Positions 10,601-20,720 of a DNA stretch of 64,000 nucleotides are shown here, one piece after another (positions within the stretch are counted from its first letter, which is position 1; the number at the start of each line of letters is the position of its first letter). The notes beneath the pieces are model-generated. The model was not told the origin of the DNA. It made no database searches and was given only the letters and a program-made list of their open reading frames with translations. The DNA is from Ariolimax columbianus. Taxonomy: Eukaryota > Mollusca > Gastropoda > Stylommatophora > Arionidae. A program made the position numbers and the translations under genes. The stretch spans positions 40,534,970 through 40,598,969 of the forward strand of contig JAVGWX010000011.1 in the NCBI GenBank assembly GCA_036924085.1. Direction: 5' to 3'.

Positions 10601-11799
10601 AAATGACAATGCTCTGCTACGGTAATCCTGCTACGCCCGAGAGGAGCCACAGACATTTTGGTTCACGTACTAGGCGGATAAGCCAACGGTTCGAGGTGAG
10701 GGATTACGGCCGAACGCCTCTAAGCCAAAAATCCCGCCCAAAAGCAGCCCAGCACGAATGCAAAGGGAGGCTTCGACATGGTGGGGACCTCGGGGTCACG
10801 CTCCAGCCCCGCCCGGTCAAGCCGCAGAATGAGGTCTCTGCCGTCCGCTGATAAAAGCGGGCGGGAAGCTGCTCGATATTCACCCCATACGGCGATGAGG
10901 AATGCAATCATTTGTAGAAGACTTAGTTCTCGGTCGGGTTCCCTAAGCAGTAGATCAGCTACCTCACTGCGAACTGCTGAGACTCAACCCTTGACCATGT
11001 CCGCTCCCTAGGCGGACAACATCTCCGTGCAAGACTAGGCTTGTCACCTGGTCAAATGCACTATTTCGAGAGGAATCACAGGTCGCTGACATTTGGTCCA
11101 CGTGCTTGGCTGATAAGCTACCATCTGAGGGATTACGGCCGAACGCCTCTAAGCCAGAATCCCACCCAAAATCTCAGCACCGCTAAGATGGGAGGCTACG
11201 ACATGGCTGGGGCTGTGTCCCGGCCCGATCAAGCCGCAGGAATGCACCTGGTAAAATGCACTCCTTCCTCACTCTTTGCATCTGTCTGCTATCAGTCATT
11301 CCAATGGACGCAGAAGAGATGCAGTCCAGCGGACACTGCACCTCCTGTCCTATGGTGGCAAGCTCCCGGGTGGCGGGGAATGCTAGGCGTACCATCACTG
11401 CAGATGAGCCGAGAAAATAGAGCGAGCAAAAAGATACCTCACTCATATGCATATGCTACGTTTCTGGCAGGACGTGACGATCCTGGGAAAAAGTCACACT
11501 GGACTGCCTCTCTTCCGGGATAGTACAAACTAGTACATAGTCCATCATATCATTGCCAAACGCTATAGACACGAGTAGGGAAGACTCGATAGTCCTGCAA
11601 GACAACTTCCCAAGAGAGACAACTCTGACCAAAAACAACTGCTGCCTTGCAGTTAGGCTGGGGACAGCCAAAGGCTAAGGATGGCAACCCTACAGAAACG
11701 CCTGTTGAAATCGGATGCACTGAGCCACTGGCTAACAAATTAAATCAGTGCAACGTAAATATCGCTGTAAACAGCGTACGAAGAAGAAGAAGAAGAAGA
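10136..11799 (+). mobile_element. LINE-A 5' UTR joined directly to the 3' tail (coding region deleted)
   Basis: This stretch parallels 34,605 to about 36,230 of the coding copy, including GATTACGGCCGAAC, AGAAGAGATGCAG and GGCTGGGGACAGCC blocks. After GTAAATATCG (about 11,755) it runs through CTGTAAACAGCGTACG into (GAA)n at 11,781-11,800. The coding copy instead continues into endonuclease. I found no long open frame that could be an ORF1. Confidence 0.8.
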
Positions 11800-12167
11800 A
11801 GATACCACTGGGGCGGGACACAAAGAAAAAGGGAGTCAGACACGGACAGACAAGGAAAGTCGACGAATCATTGGTCAAACACACACTCCTCGCAGCCCTC
11901 ATCCAGAGGCTGGGGAGTATCAGGCTCCACCTGGGGAGTCTATGGATTTCGGTAGACACACTAGGCACGAACAATCCTCAGTAGTTGGAATTCGTAGTGG
12001 TCGATCGTCGCAACGGGCCTTTGCCGCCTTAGCGAACATTATTATCTGTATTATTTATCTAATGGCGAAGGGTTACAATCTGAATGTGTTAAAATTGATT
12101 ACTTGCCTCAAAAATACAACACTTTATGTCAAAACGTAAAGTGATAAAGACGGGAACTGAGACACTA

Positions 12168-12512
12168 TTCCGGTCAGGCACATCATATTGACCAGGACGT
12201 CTCGTCAATGGCAAGCACAATATACTGACCAAGACCACTATTTCTCTTCCATGTTGCGTTCCTTGGAAACAGGATGTTTTCATGCAGTCTGGCGGATGAG
12301 ATGTGGATCGACGTGATACCCGTAGTAGTAAGCGTCGCACAGATGAAGCCAACCATAGCACAAACGTCAGAAGGCCACGGTCCACTTTCATCATCATGCT
12401 GTGGATATGAGGAAAAGTATTACAACTGGCTACTTAATGCCATTTTCGTAGCGCACAACAGAGTAAACATACTCATTGTGGGCATTAAACAAACAAAAAC
12501 CAACAAAAAGTG
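12168..12512 (+). repeat. Rep-A, copy 2
   Basis: Sense copy with the 5' motif CTGACCAAGACCAC and a 3' end CATTAAACAAACAAAAACC. It carries the CACGGTCCACTTTCATC block shared with the other Rep-A copies. Confidence 0.75.
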
Positions 12513-12960
12513 ATTGAGAAACGAGTCAACCAAAAGTGGCAGACATACATTTTTATGTAAACAATAAAAAAGTACACGAAACTTGACGAATTGATTGTTT
12601 TCAAGCTGACATCCCTTGAAGTTCCGGTACTTAACAAGATGGCTTCCACCTTCGTGAACAACAATGCCCAGCCCGTGAAATTCATGCAAATTGGAAGTTA
12701 AACCCAGTGTTTTCGTCTATTTCCAACGCTTTAATTGCACCTCCCACAGGCCCAGCGTGTCGCACGGAGTAAATCGACATTACCCTCCACGTAAAGCCAG
12801 CTGCAACGAATCCACATGATGGATCGTCAAGGACGCGTGGCGACTTCTTCCAAATGTCATCCTAATGAAACTGTACGACGTGAAATTACATACAGCATTC
12901 CACCCGTGGACATTCGTCCTTGACACAATTTTCTGATGATCTCCCACTTGATAAGTCACT
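12513..12960. other. No recognised gene
   Basis: Unique-looking sequence with no convincing frame, repeat or RNA. Confidence 0.5.
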
Positions 12961-13370
12961 TCTTCTTCTTCTTCTTCTCCTTCTTCTTCTTTTTCTTCTT
13001 CGTCTTTTTCTTCTGCTTCTTCTTATTATTATTCTTCTTCTTCCTCCTCTTCTTCTTGTTGAATGCCCACAATGTGTAGGATTACTTATCGCGTGCACCA
13101 TGTAAAGGGTGTTTAGTAGATGGTTGCTGTAGCTTTCTTCACATCCCGAGCGTACTGATGAAGGTCGACTGGGGCCATCCAGGAGGTTATGCCATGCATG
13201 CCTTTCTTCTGCGAGTCGTTTACTATTACGGGTATCACGTATTTTCCCAACCTCGTTAGCCAGGCTGCCATGAAAACAGCCCGTTTCCAGGGACGGGTGG
13301 TGGTTGTGGGGGGGGGGGGGGGGGTTCCTTGGCAATGATATTTTGCCTAATCCAGACTAACTTTTGCTTA
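12961..13370 (-). repeat. (CTT)n microsatellite joined to Rep-A, copy 3
   Basis: An imperfect (CTT)n run spans 12,961-13,055 and abuts a Rep-A copy in minus orientation (13,056-13,370). On the minus strand the Rep-A copy therefore ends in a GAA-type tail rather than the CAA tail of other copies. A poly-G run sits at about 13,310-13,325. Confidence 0.75.
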
Positions 13371-14000
13371 TTCACAGTTGAGCAGACATTCTTCCATTAT
13401 CATTTTCGTTCATTTGTGTGAAGACATTTTGTACTTTGCGTAGTCGTTGATCATTTGGATTCTTGTTCTTAATTGACTCCAAACACATTGTCTTATATAT
13501 TTTAGCACTGGATATTTGGGGGGTAGTGACGTCACAGAAAAACCATATTTTTTAACTGTGGGGTTGTCAAACATCGTGCCTATAATAAGGTTGCCAATAA
13601 ACCTAGATTTAAACACCAAACAGCAAAGGACAACCTCAAAAAAGACACACACGTCCATATGCTTGATCCGTACGTGTACGAGTTCATGTGGGGTCGACAC
13701 ATCAAAGTTAATGGTTTGAACGTTCTTTCCGACATTGTACTGTTCTGGCCACCTCAAAAAATTAAAATTGTGGTTTTTGGTCGTCCAATTATTTTAATCA
13801 GACAGATCAATCTGGCAGGCAGATAAGACATTTCTTATTGCTCCTTTTTGAGGCCCTTCATTCTTCCAGAATATTGGTCACAGAACTGAATATAACCATC
13901 TTTTCTACACATCTATCTTTATCTAAGTTTTTGATAATTTTTTTTTGGGGGGGGGGGGGGGGGTGTGAGGGTGATGGGGGATTGAGATGATAGTCCAGTC
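13371..14000. other. No recognised gene
   Basis: A 115-codon minus-strand frame (13,410-13,757) has no recognisable domain. A poly-T run followed by poly-G occupies about 13,936-13,962. Confidence 0.5.
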
Positions 14001-14345
14001 AGGAATAGCATACTGACCAGGACTTCGCGTTAGGGTCAGGCACAACATATTGACCAGGACTTCGCGTTAGGGTCAGGCACAACATACTGACCAGGACTTC
14101 GCGTTAGGGTCAGGCACAACATACTGACCAAGTCCACAATCTCTCTTCCATATTTCGTTCCGTGGAAACAGGCTGTTTTCAAGGTAGCCTAGCTGAAGAG
14201 ATGTGGATCGATGTGATCCCGTAGTAGTGAGCGCCACGCACACGAAGCCAAGCATAGCCGAACCGCCTTGATGACTGCGGTCCACCTTCATCAGTATGAT
14301 CGGGATATAAGGAAAGCTACTACAACACCGTCACTTAACGTCCTT
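14001..14345 (+). repeat. Rep-A, copy 4, with triplicated 36-bp 5' segment
   Basis: The 36-bp unit GGTCAGGCACAACATA-TGACCAGGACTTCGCGTTA is present about three times before the rest of a sense Rep-A copy. Other copies have this segment once. Confidence 0.75.
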
Positions 14346-15184
14346 TTATTTTAAAATAAATATCTCAAAAAACCTACCACAGAAAATGTGCACATAAGAA
14401 ATTTGTCTCCTAAAAAAAAGAAACAACCCAAAAAACATCACGCCAAATCTAATCAATCAGACCAGACTGGCGTGTAAAAGACAGTTATACGCACTAAAGG
14501 GTTAAACTGAAATAACTCAGATAACAGCAGATAAACTTACTTATTGCAGGCATTGAACAAGAACAACTTATTTATTTAAAATACAATTATATCAACCTGT
14601 CCTCCCCCGTAAATCAAAAAGAAATGTCAAACTAAAGTCATGAACTGTCAAATACGAATGATGGAAACACAGGTAACTCTGTTTGGGGTGAATTAATGGA
14701 CACGTACCACTCTTTGTGTCTTTCCAGATCAAGTTTATATACCCTAAACCCAGTCCAGAAATCAAAGCTGAACATGGTTGCCTCTTCCTGTCTTGGTTCA
14801 CCCTGCCTGGGGCAAAACGTTTCTGCGTACATAGCTGAAATGATCATCACTGTCCACAAGATGTCCTACCACGGTATATTCGAGCACACAGGACAGACAC
14901 ATTTGATTGGTGTTTGATGCATCACTATAAATCTTGGATATGGAGACGACCCTGAAGTGACTAATGAAACATAATCGGGTGCTTCGAAAGCACAGCACTC
15001 TACAATAACATTAATTTGCATATTTTCCGGCATAATCCTCACCGGAAACAGGAAGTACGTGGAACCAATTAATCATGACTGTACGTTAGTGCTTGCAATA
15101 GACATATATTGTCTGGGAAGAAGTTCAATGAGTGCTTTTCTGTCGTAGCAAATGGACCTGTTTTAATCCGAAACGCTCTAGTTT
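14346..15184. other. No recognised gene
   Basis: Two overlapping frames on opposite strands near 14,590-14,920 lack recognisable domains. Nothing else is supported. Confidence 0.5.
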
Positions 15185-15545
15185 ATCCAGCTATGTTGCT
15201 GTTGTTTAATGCCCAAAATGAGTAAGTTTACTCTTTTTGTGTGCCCTGTAAAGGACGTTAAGTGGCGGGTTGTAGCTTTCCTCAAATCCTGAGCATCCTC
15301 ATGAAGGTGGACCTCGGTACTCCACGAGGTTGTGCTATGCTTGCCTTCATCTGTGTGGCGCTCACTACTACGGGGATCCCATCGATCCACATCTCGTCAT
15401 CCAAGCTGCCTCGAAAACAGCTTGTTCCAGGAAACGCTACATGGAAGAGAGATTGGGGTCTTGGTCAGTGTATTGACGCTGATGCAACGTCCTGGTCAGT
15501 ATTTTGTGCAAGACTAGACCAGCGTCTCAGTTGCCCTTATCCAGC
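15185..15545 (-). repeat. Rep-A, copy 5
   Basis: Antisense copy starting GTTGCTGTTGTTTAATGCCC and running through the CTTCATCTGTGTGGCGCTC and GGAAACGCTACATGG blocks. Confidence 0.75.
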
Positions 15546-15959
15546 AATAAATGGTCACCTCGTTCATAGGTATGGACAGTAAGGAGGCGAGTAAGGGAAG
15601 TGATGATCATTGCAGCTTGGAAAAAAACATAATTTGGTCTAGAAGTATCTTCCGCTCAAAGCAGAGAAGTATTTGTGCAAAAGCAGAGGTTTTTTATCCC
15701 TCTTACCGTCACTTGTAGAAATCCATACATAATACTTCTCTCATTCAGTTCGTGTATTCTGTAATTATGGTGTTAGTTATTTAGTTTGTTTTCTTTCCAC
15801 TTGTGTTGTTGAGCATCGTGGGAAGCTTAAGTCGTCTGTCCTGCGCCAAGTGCGTTGCGCCGGACAATTGTCGCTACACAATCACTCTAATGACATCTCT
15901 CCACCTGCCTCGCGGCCGCCCACTTGCCGCGTGGCCAGATCTAACAGCGCTGTAAGCCA

Positions 15960-17170
15960 ACAGTGGAAGTTTTGAGGGTGTATGCTAATGAGATGACCAA
16001 ACCACTTACTTTCTGCCTGGAAATGTATTCGGCACAAGACGTAGTACCTACCATATTAAAAATGTCCTTTTTCCGGATTCTGTCTTTCCTGGTAACAACA
16101 ATGACCTTCCTTAAACACTTCTATTCACTAGTCGAAATTCTGCTCTCACGCGTCCTAGACATGGGCCATGCTTGGCCCTGGTAGCACAGAGTTGGCATAA
16201 ATATAATTATTGTGTTTAATCCGATATCAAATGTCTATTATCAGGTTTCCCAAATAAGCTGTAAACTCACTTCGGTCTTTTGTCATGGTCAGTCTGGGTT
16301 TCAGACAACGAAAGAGATGACAGCCCAACTGCACATGCACCATTGACGGGTACACCAGATATGAAAGGAGCGACATTTTTAAGTCTAGCAAAGGACAGTA
16401 ATAATAATAGGTTCCCATCGCTAGCAAAGCTGCTACATCATCAGGCTATTGCTGATGTGTTCTCTGATGGCTGTAAACACTAATCCTGAAACTGCGCCCT
16501 CTACAACATTTGTGACACACATGTATGTTTTGTCAGCACGCTTTTGCTGAGTCTCGGCGATGGTTGTATTCTCTGCGTTCTGAGCACCTTCGTTGATACT
16601 GGCTCGCCAGATCGACGGTTCTGTGCAAGCCTCTCCTATGAGGTGACATCAATATTGAAATATTTCAAAGACACTTTCAAGGACTCCCTGTAGCGTTTTT
16701 TCTCTACCCCTCCTCCCCCTCTTCCGGGGAGCGTCTACCTTTTGTGAGCTCACCATACAGCAGCTGCGAGGGGGTGCACTCATCTGGAATGCGAATAACC
16801 TGTCCAGCCCATCCTAGCTGAGTTAATCGCCGAATTGTATTGGTGCTCAGCATGCTAGTATTGCATATAATTCCAGACTTATTCACTTTGTTCTGTTACA
16901 CGATTCTGACACCTACGTAGACAGCCAACGTGAAAACGATTGGTACTGTCCATGGCTCACAGGCATGCAGCAGAATGAACAACACGACATCACGATACAC
17001 CCTTACCTTGGTGTCAACAATCGTGGTCTGTCCTCGGTTCCGGACGTTAGCTTGGAGCTTCCCAAACGAAAAGCTCCTAATGTATACGGCACAAGACGTA
17101 GTACCTACCATACTACGAATGTTGTCTTTCCTGGTAACACCAATGACCTTCCTTTGACGGCTCTCACGTA
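15960..17170 (-). pseudogene. LINE-E fragment with C2H2 zinc-finger C-terminus
   Basis: The minus strand encodes pieces of an RTE-like reverse transcriptase tail: ACEPWTV, LGWAGQVIRIPDECTPSQLL, YGELTKGRRSPEE, and a terminal CHKCC...FRISVYSHQRTH that fits a C2H2 finger. The same order occurs at 55.6-56.2 kb. A segment with CGGCACAAGACGTAGTACC is present twice, near 16,030 and 17,090, so two overlapping or rearranged copies are present. The frames are broken in several places. Confidence 0.65.
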
Positions 17171-17306
17171 GACCCAGCCTGAATGGCTCCCGCCTTTATA
17201 TATGCGAGCCTAAGAAATGTGAGATCGCTAACATCTCACACCCCTACGGTAGTAATGCTATAAGTTACGTTACGTTACTATATGTACAACAATGTTCGGG
17301 TAGATC

Positions 17307-17645
17307 AAACTCAATTTTGGTATCAAGATGCTAGGCAGTGCATGAGCTGTAGCAATCTGTGATCAAAAGCTGACCGCTAGCATCAGGGACAGCGGCCCAG
17401 AGCTGCAAAGAAACTTCTCCACCTCCACACGGCAGACTGGTTAAGGAGAATGGATCGCTAACCCAGTCCCCAAAATTGGCATGCTGATGCCGGATGTGTC
17501 GGACCAAAAGGCGCAAATATCTACACATCGCATTCCGTCCTCCGGACTACTTACAAAGCCCTTGTCATATTTTTGTAGCGGGAGTTTGTAAAGAAAAAGA
17601 AGAAATAGAAGAAAAAATAGAAGAAGAAGAAGAAACTGAATTTTG
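17307..17645 (+). repeat. SINE-2 with (GAA)n tail and 13-bp TSD
   Basis: The element (17,320-17,632) starts GTATCAAGATGCTAGGCAG, contains the core segment GCTGATGCCGGATG, and ends in an A- and GAA-rich tail. Flanks AAACT(C/G)AATTTTG at 17,307-17,319 and 17,633-17,645 match at 12 of 13 bases and are read as a target-site duplication. Four more copies of this SINE appear in the window (6.9, 26.6, 41.8 and 46.4-47.1 kb). No clear pol III A or B box was found. Confidence 0.8.
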
Positions 17646-18049
17646 AGAGAAGAGCAGAACAAATGAAGCAATATGGTGTATAAGTAGGCTCACTAAATAC
17701 CCTTGTTTGACCGGAACATTCCAGAATCTCGTCATGAGCTACCCGCAGGACTGGAACTTTGTCTCGATTACCCTTCGTGTCTGGACATGTTACAACAAAA
17801 CGATCAAGGGGTCGATAATCATTCAAGATCATAATACTCTTTCTTACTCTGAAGTATGTAAGAGTAGTAAAGATGGAGAGACAAGTGTAGAGTGATGCAT
17901 TGTTTTACCTTTTCAGAATTTCATAGCATTTCAGGAAGTGCGTTGCACGGGTCCATACACATCAAGTAATTACGTCATTACTGTTACTTTCAGGACTAGA
18001 TCTGTTATCTATTGATTAGTTTTTGTAAGTGATTTTACAGAATTATCTT

Positions 18050-18265
18050 CAGAATGCCCTGGACGGAGAAAAAAGATAAATATAGACATTCGGCAATAGT
18101 TGATCATAGAGGAAGACTGGTTTATCAATTACATTTTGGCCCTGAAAATTGAAATACTTTGGTCACATCAAGAGACACAACGCACTTGAGAGAACAGTGA
18201 TTTAAGGTATGGTGCTAGGTAAATGAGGCAGGGGTAGGCCCAGAAGACATTGACACAGCAATGTC
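18050..18265 (+). pseudogene. LINE-C fragment (RT C-terminus)
   Basis: Across frame breaks the plus strand reads RMPWTEKK and a KYFGHIKRHNALERTV-like block followed by a basic RGRPRRH-like stretch, the usual end of an RTE-like polyprotein. Related copies lie at 28.0-28.7 kb and 56.6-56.9 kb. It stops just before the (GAA)n end of the LINE-A fragment. Confidence 0.6.
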
Positions 18266-18272
18266 TGGGTAT

Positions 18273-19450
18273 CTTCTTCTTCTTCTTCTTCTTCGTACGC
18301 TGTCAAACGTCAACTTGAATTTGTTCGAAGAAAGCAGCAGTCATCCTGGGGCTGTCGACACTGCCATAGAGCTTATCTAGTGTTGGCACTGGTGTTGACC
18401 ACATGCGCTTTCTCTGCTCCTCGTATGTCGGGCAATTTTGCAGCAGATGTTCAGCGGTCATGTTCCCTGTACTACATGTGCATTTGTCAGTACCACCTAT
18501 CTTCAGTTTATTGAATAGATGGTACCTCAGTCTGTTGTGGCCTGTGCGGAGTCTGAAGACCACGACCTACTCTCTTCTGTTCAACTGGTAATAGGCATCG
18601 TTTTTTGTGTAGCCAGTATGCTCTGTTTCCCATTTGGCCATGTGTCTGGCCCTAATAAACCTTTTGGACTCTTCGTAGGTCACACTAGAATCTGGTTGTG
18701 GTAACCTTGCACTGTCTTTTACCAGTCTGTCTGCCTCCTCGTTGCCCTGAATGTTACAGTGGGATGGACCCCGCTGTACCACTACTCTTTTTGGTGCGGA
18801 CTGCTGGCATAGTTGACATAGTACTGCTCTTAAATCATTAAGTTTTGTAGTTGTCCGGCTTTTTAGTGCTGTATCCAGAGACAGGGCATCTGTAAACAGG
18901 ACTATATGGCTTTCATTGCTTTCACCTATCAGCATTGCTTCTACTGCAGCCTTCAATGCCTCTACCTCTGCTCTGAAATTGCTTGAGATTTTTCCAGTTG
19001 CCACTGACAGTGTTTTTTTTCTACCGTTTGTTAGGCTCAGGAATACCACTCTTCCTCCATTCTGTGTTGTGTTTGTTGCAAAACCGTCGGTGTATGCATG
19101 GGTCCAGTCCATGCTTACTTCAGGGTTATGTCTCTTCTTTCTTTTTCAGTCTGGCTGTTCTTGTTTCCAATACCTGGTATATTTTCCACCACTTCTGGAA
19201 CGATATGCAGCTTCCAAGTGGGTTTGCGTACAGTAGGGATGGGCTTTGGTGTTCATAGGGTCTTCGCTCATCTTTGCTTTGGCTATTTCTGCAAACTTTT
19301 TCTGCTTAGTCTCCCTTTTCCAAATCTATTTAGTCTCTGATGCATTGGATGATCTGTCAGTCTTCTTAGTTTCTCTGCTTGCTGCTGGGCTCTGCTGTCT
19401 CTTCTATCGGTCATGGCTTACAGATTTGTAATATTTTCAAGTTCTACAAT
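18273..19450 (-). mobile_element. 5'-truncated LINE-A copy (3' end only)
   Basis: On the minus strand this matches the coding LINE-A from the end of reverse transcriptase (TTGTAGAACTTGAAAA) through RNase H to GACAGCGTACG-(GAA)n at 18,273-18,296. The 5' break at about 19,450 is typical of incomplete reverse transcription. TGGGTAT at 18,266-18,272 and 19,457-19,463 may be a short TSD with six extra bases at the 5' junction. This copy is useful because its A-rich linker before RNase H is one base shorter than in the coding copy. Confidence 0.8.
18303..19112 (-). pseudogene. LINE-A RNase H domain, interrupted by an amber codon
   Basis: Read on the minus strand it starts DWTHAYTDGF, continues through NFRAEVEAL, LFTDALSL and GPSHCNIQGNEEADRL, which are the RNase H motifs, and ends with CTCSTGN...EHLLQNCPTYEEQ. 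A TAG at 18,564-18,566 replaces the CAG glutamine of the long copy, splitting the frame into 182 and 87 codons. Catalytic residues are largely kept, but the protein would be truncated. Confidence 0.8.
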
Positions 19451-19967
19451 TATACATGGGTATGACTGTGTCGAAGTTTGATGTTTTGCCAAGGAAAAGG
19501 GTTTCATCTAGATGGGATGTGATGGGGGTGACGATTTATAAAAGACATGCGTCATGATGAGTGACGTTTACTTTTGGTTGCCAAAGAAACATTTTTTGCA
19601 GTTCACACTATGTGTCACTTTTTGAGCTTCAAAACATTCTAATGCTCATTAAAATTAAAATCAAAGATCTGTTAATCAACATGTTGTCTTTGCATGGAAA
19701 CGGGTGAAACTGTAATTTTGAACGAAATCCTAAAACGGAAATTGCACATTAAGGATTAAACAAAAGTAGATGCTGCGATGAACATCGAGTGGTGTAGATT
19801 TCTTTCGTGTCCCGGATGTACTGCCAATCTTGTTGTCATTTCGTGTTTTTTCATGTCTCGCTTACACCGTCTATCCATATTTTTCTTGGCCTTCCTTTTG
19901 CTTTATCATCATGTCTAGTGTATATCGGTGCAGCTAGTGACTGTGGTTGCGTTCTTGTCGGGTATTC
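19451..19967. other. No recognised gene
   Basis: AT-rich. Minus-strand fragments near 19,800-19,920 faintly recall a LINE C-terminus (KAKKNMDRR) but are too decayed to assign. Confidence 0.4.
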
Positions 19968-19981
19968 GAACAGTTCTACAT

Positions 19982-20348
19982 AGTGTTCAAAGCAGGCCTC
20001 GGCTGCCTGAATAATCGTGCATGGAATAATGGAATAGGACCTCGGTTCTATTTTGTTGGTTTTCGGAACTGGAGGTAATGATTAACAGGGACAAACGGGG
20101 GCATTCGTATTGCGGCGTTAGAGGTGAAATTCTTGGATCGCCGCAAGAAGAGTTACTGCGAAAGCATTTGTCAAGAATGTTTTCATCAATCAAGAACGAA
20201 AGTCAGAGGCGCGAAGACGATCAGATATCTTGGTAGTTGTGACCATAAACGATGCCGACTAGTGATCCGCAGGAGTTGCTTCGATGACTCTGCGGGCAGC
20301 TTCCGGGAAACCAAAGTGTTTGGGTTCCAGGGGAAGTATGGTTGCAAA

Positions 20349-20397
<49 letters not shown>

Positions 20398-20421
20398 GCG
20401 GCTTAATTTGACTCAACACGG
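19982..20421 (+). rRNA. Partial 18S rRNA (internal ~440 nt), retrotransposed
   Basis: Collinear with 18S from AGTGTTCAAAGCAGGCC through GTGAAATTCTTGGATCG and AAAGGAATTGACGG to CAACACGG. It differs from the copy at 9.7-10.1 kb at several sites (for example ATCTTGGTAGTTGTG in place of ACCGTCGTAGTTCTG), so it is an older or independent insertion. It is not functional. Confidence 0.9.
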
Positions 20422-20720
20422 CCAACACTGAAATGACTGACATGCCGAGACCACTTTCCTGGGGTCTAATTACGAACTGGTGTTGGATTTAGACCCTTGG
20501 AGATCTGGGGTTATGCCCTCTGTGGCTCGGTTGTTCTGCATTCAGTGTTTGATAAAGGAATTGACGGAAGAGCACTACCAGGTGTGGAGCCTGCGGCTTA
20601 AATTGACTTAACACGCCAATAATGTAGAATGACTGTCAAATCGAGAGCACCTTCGTGGGGTCTAATAGTGAACAAGTGCTGGTATTAGACCCACGGAAGT
20701 CAGGTCAGTCTCTTAACCTC
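20360..20720 (+). repeat. LINE-A 5' UTR tandem repeats (2 units)
   Basis: GGAATTGACG occurs at 20,362 and 20,557, a period of about 195 bp, with the same 18S-derived block followed by GTCTAAT and TAGACCC blocks as in the other LINE-A copies. Confidence 0.8.

Larger units (their letters stand above)
7047..11811 (+). mobile_element. Non-autonomous LINE-A derivative with two tandem ETS-18S heads
   Basis: The whole unit is flanked by a perfect 12-bp duplication AGATACCACTGG at 7047-7058 and 11,800-11,811, the mark of target-primed reverse transcription. In order it holds ETS (7059-7700), 18S positions 1-561 (7701-8261), a second ETS (8262-8895), 18S 1 to about 1240 (8896-10,135), a UTR like that of the coding LINE-A copy (10,136 to about 11,765), and the 3' end ACAGCGTACG-(GAA)n. 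The endonuclease, reverse transcriptase and RNase H coding region is absent. It must have been mobilised in trans, most simply by LINE-A proteins. The 18S-18S tandem inside one pair of TSDs is unusual. Confidence 0.85.
6907..12069 (+). mobile_element. SINE-2-headed repeat with LINE-type (ATT)n tail, split by LINE-A insertion
   Basis: The outer repeat starts at 6917 with GGGATCAAGATACTGAGCAG, the head also seen in SINE-2 copies at 17.3 and 26.6 kb. It resumes at 11,812 after the LINE-A insertion and ends with GTCGCAACGGGCC and an ATTATTAT-type tail near 12,059. That end also closes LINE-F at about 31.17 kb. Near-identical flanks TAATGGC(A/G)AA occur at 6907-6916 and 12,060-12,069 (9 of 10 match), consistent with a target-site duplication. 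Without the insert the element would be about 390 bp. Confidence 0.65.

Noticed and set aside
13410..13757. 115-codon minus-strand frame as a gene
   Set aside because: No domain, no support from neighbours; chance frame in AT-rich DNA cannot be excluded.
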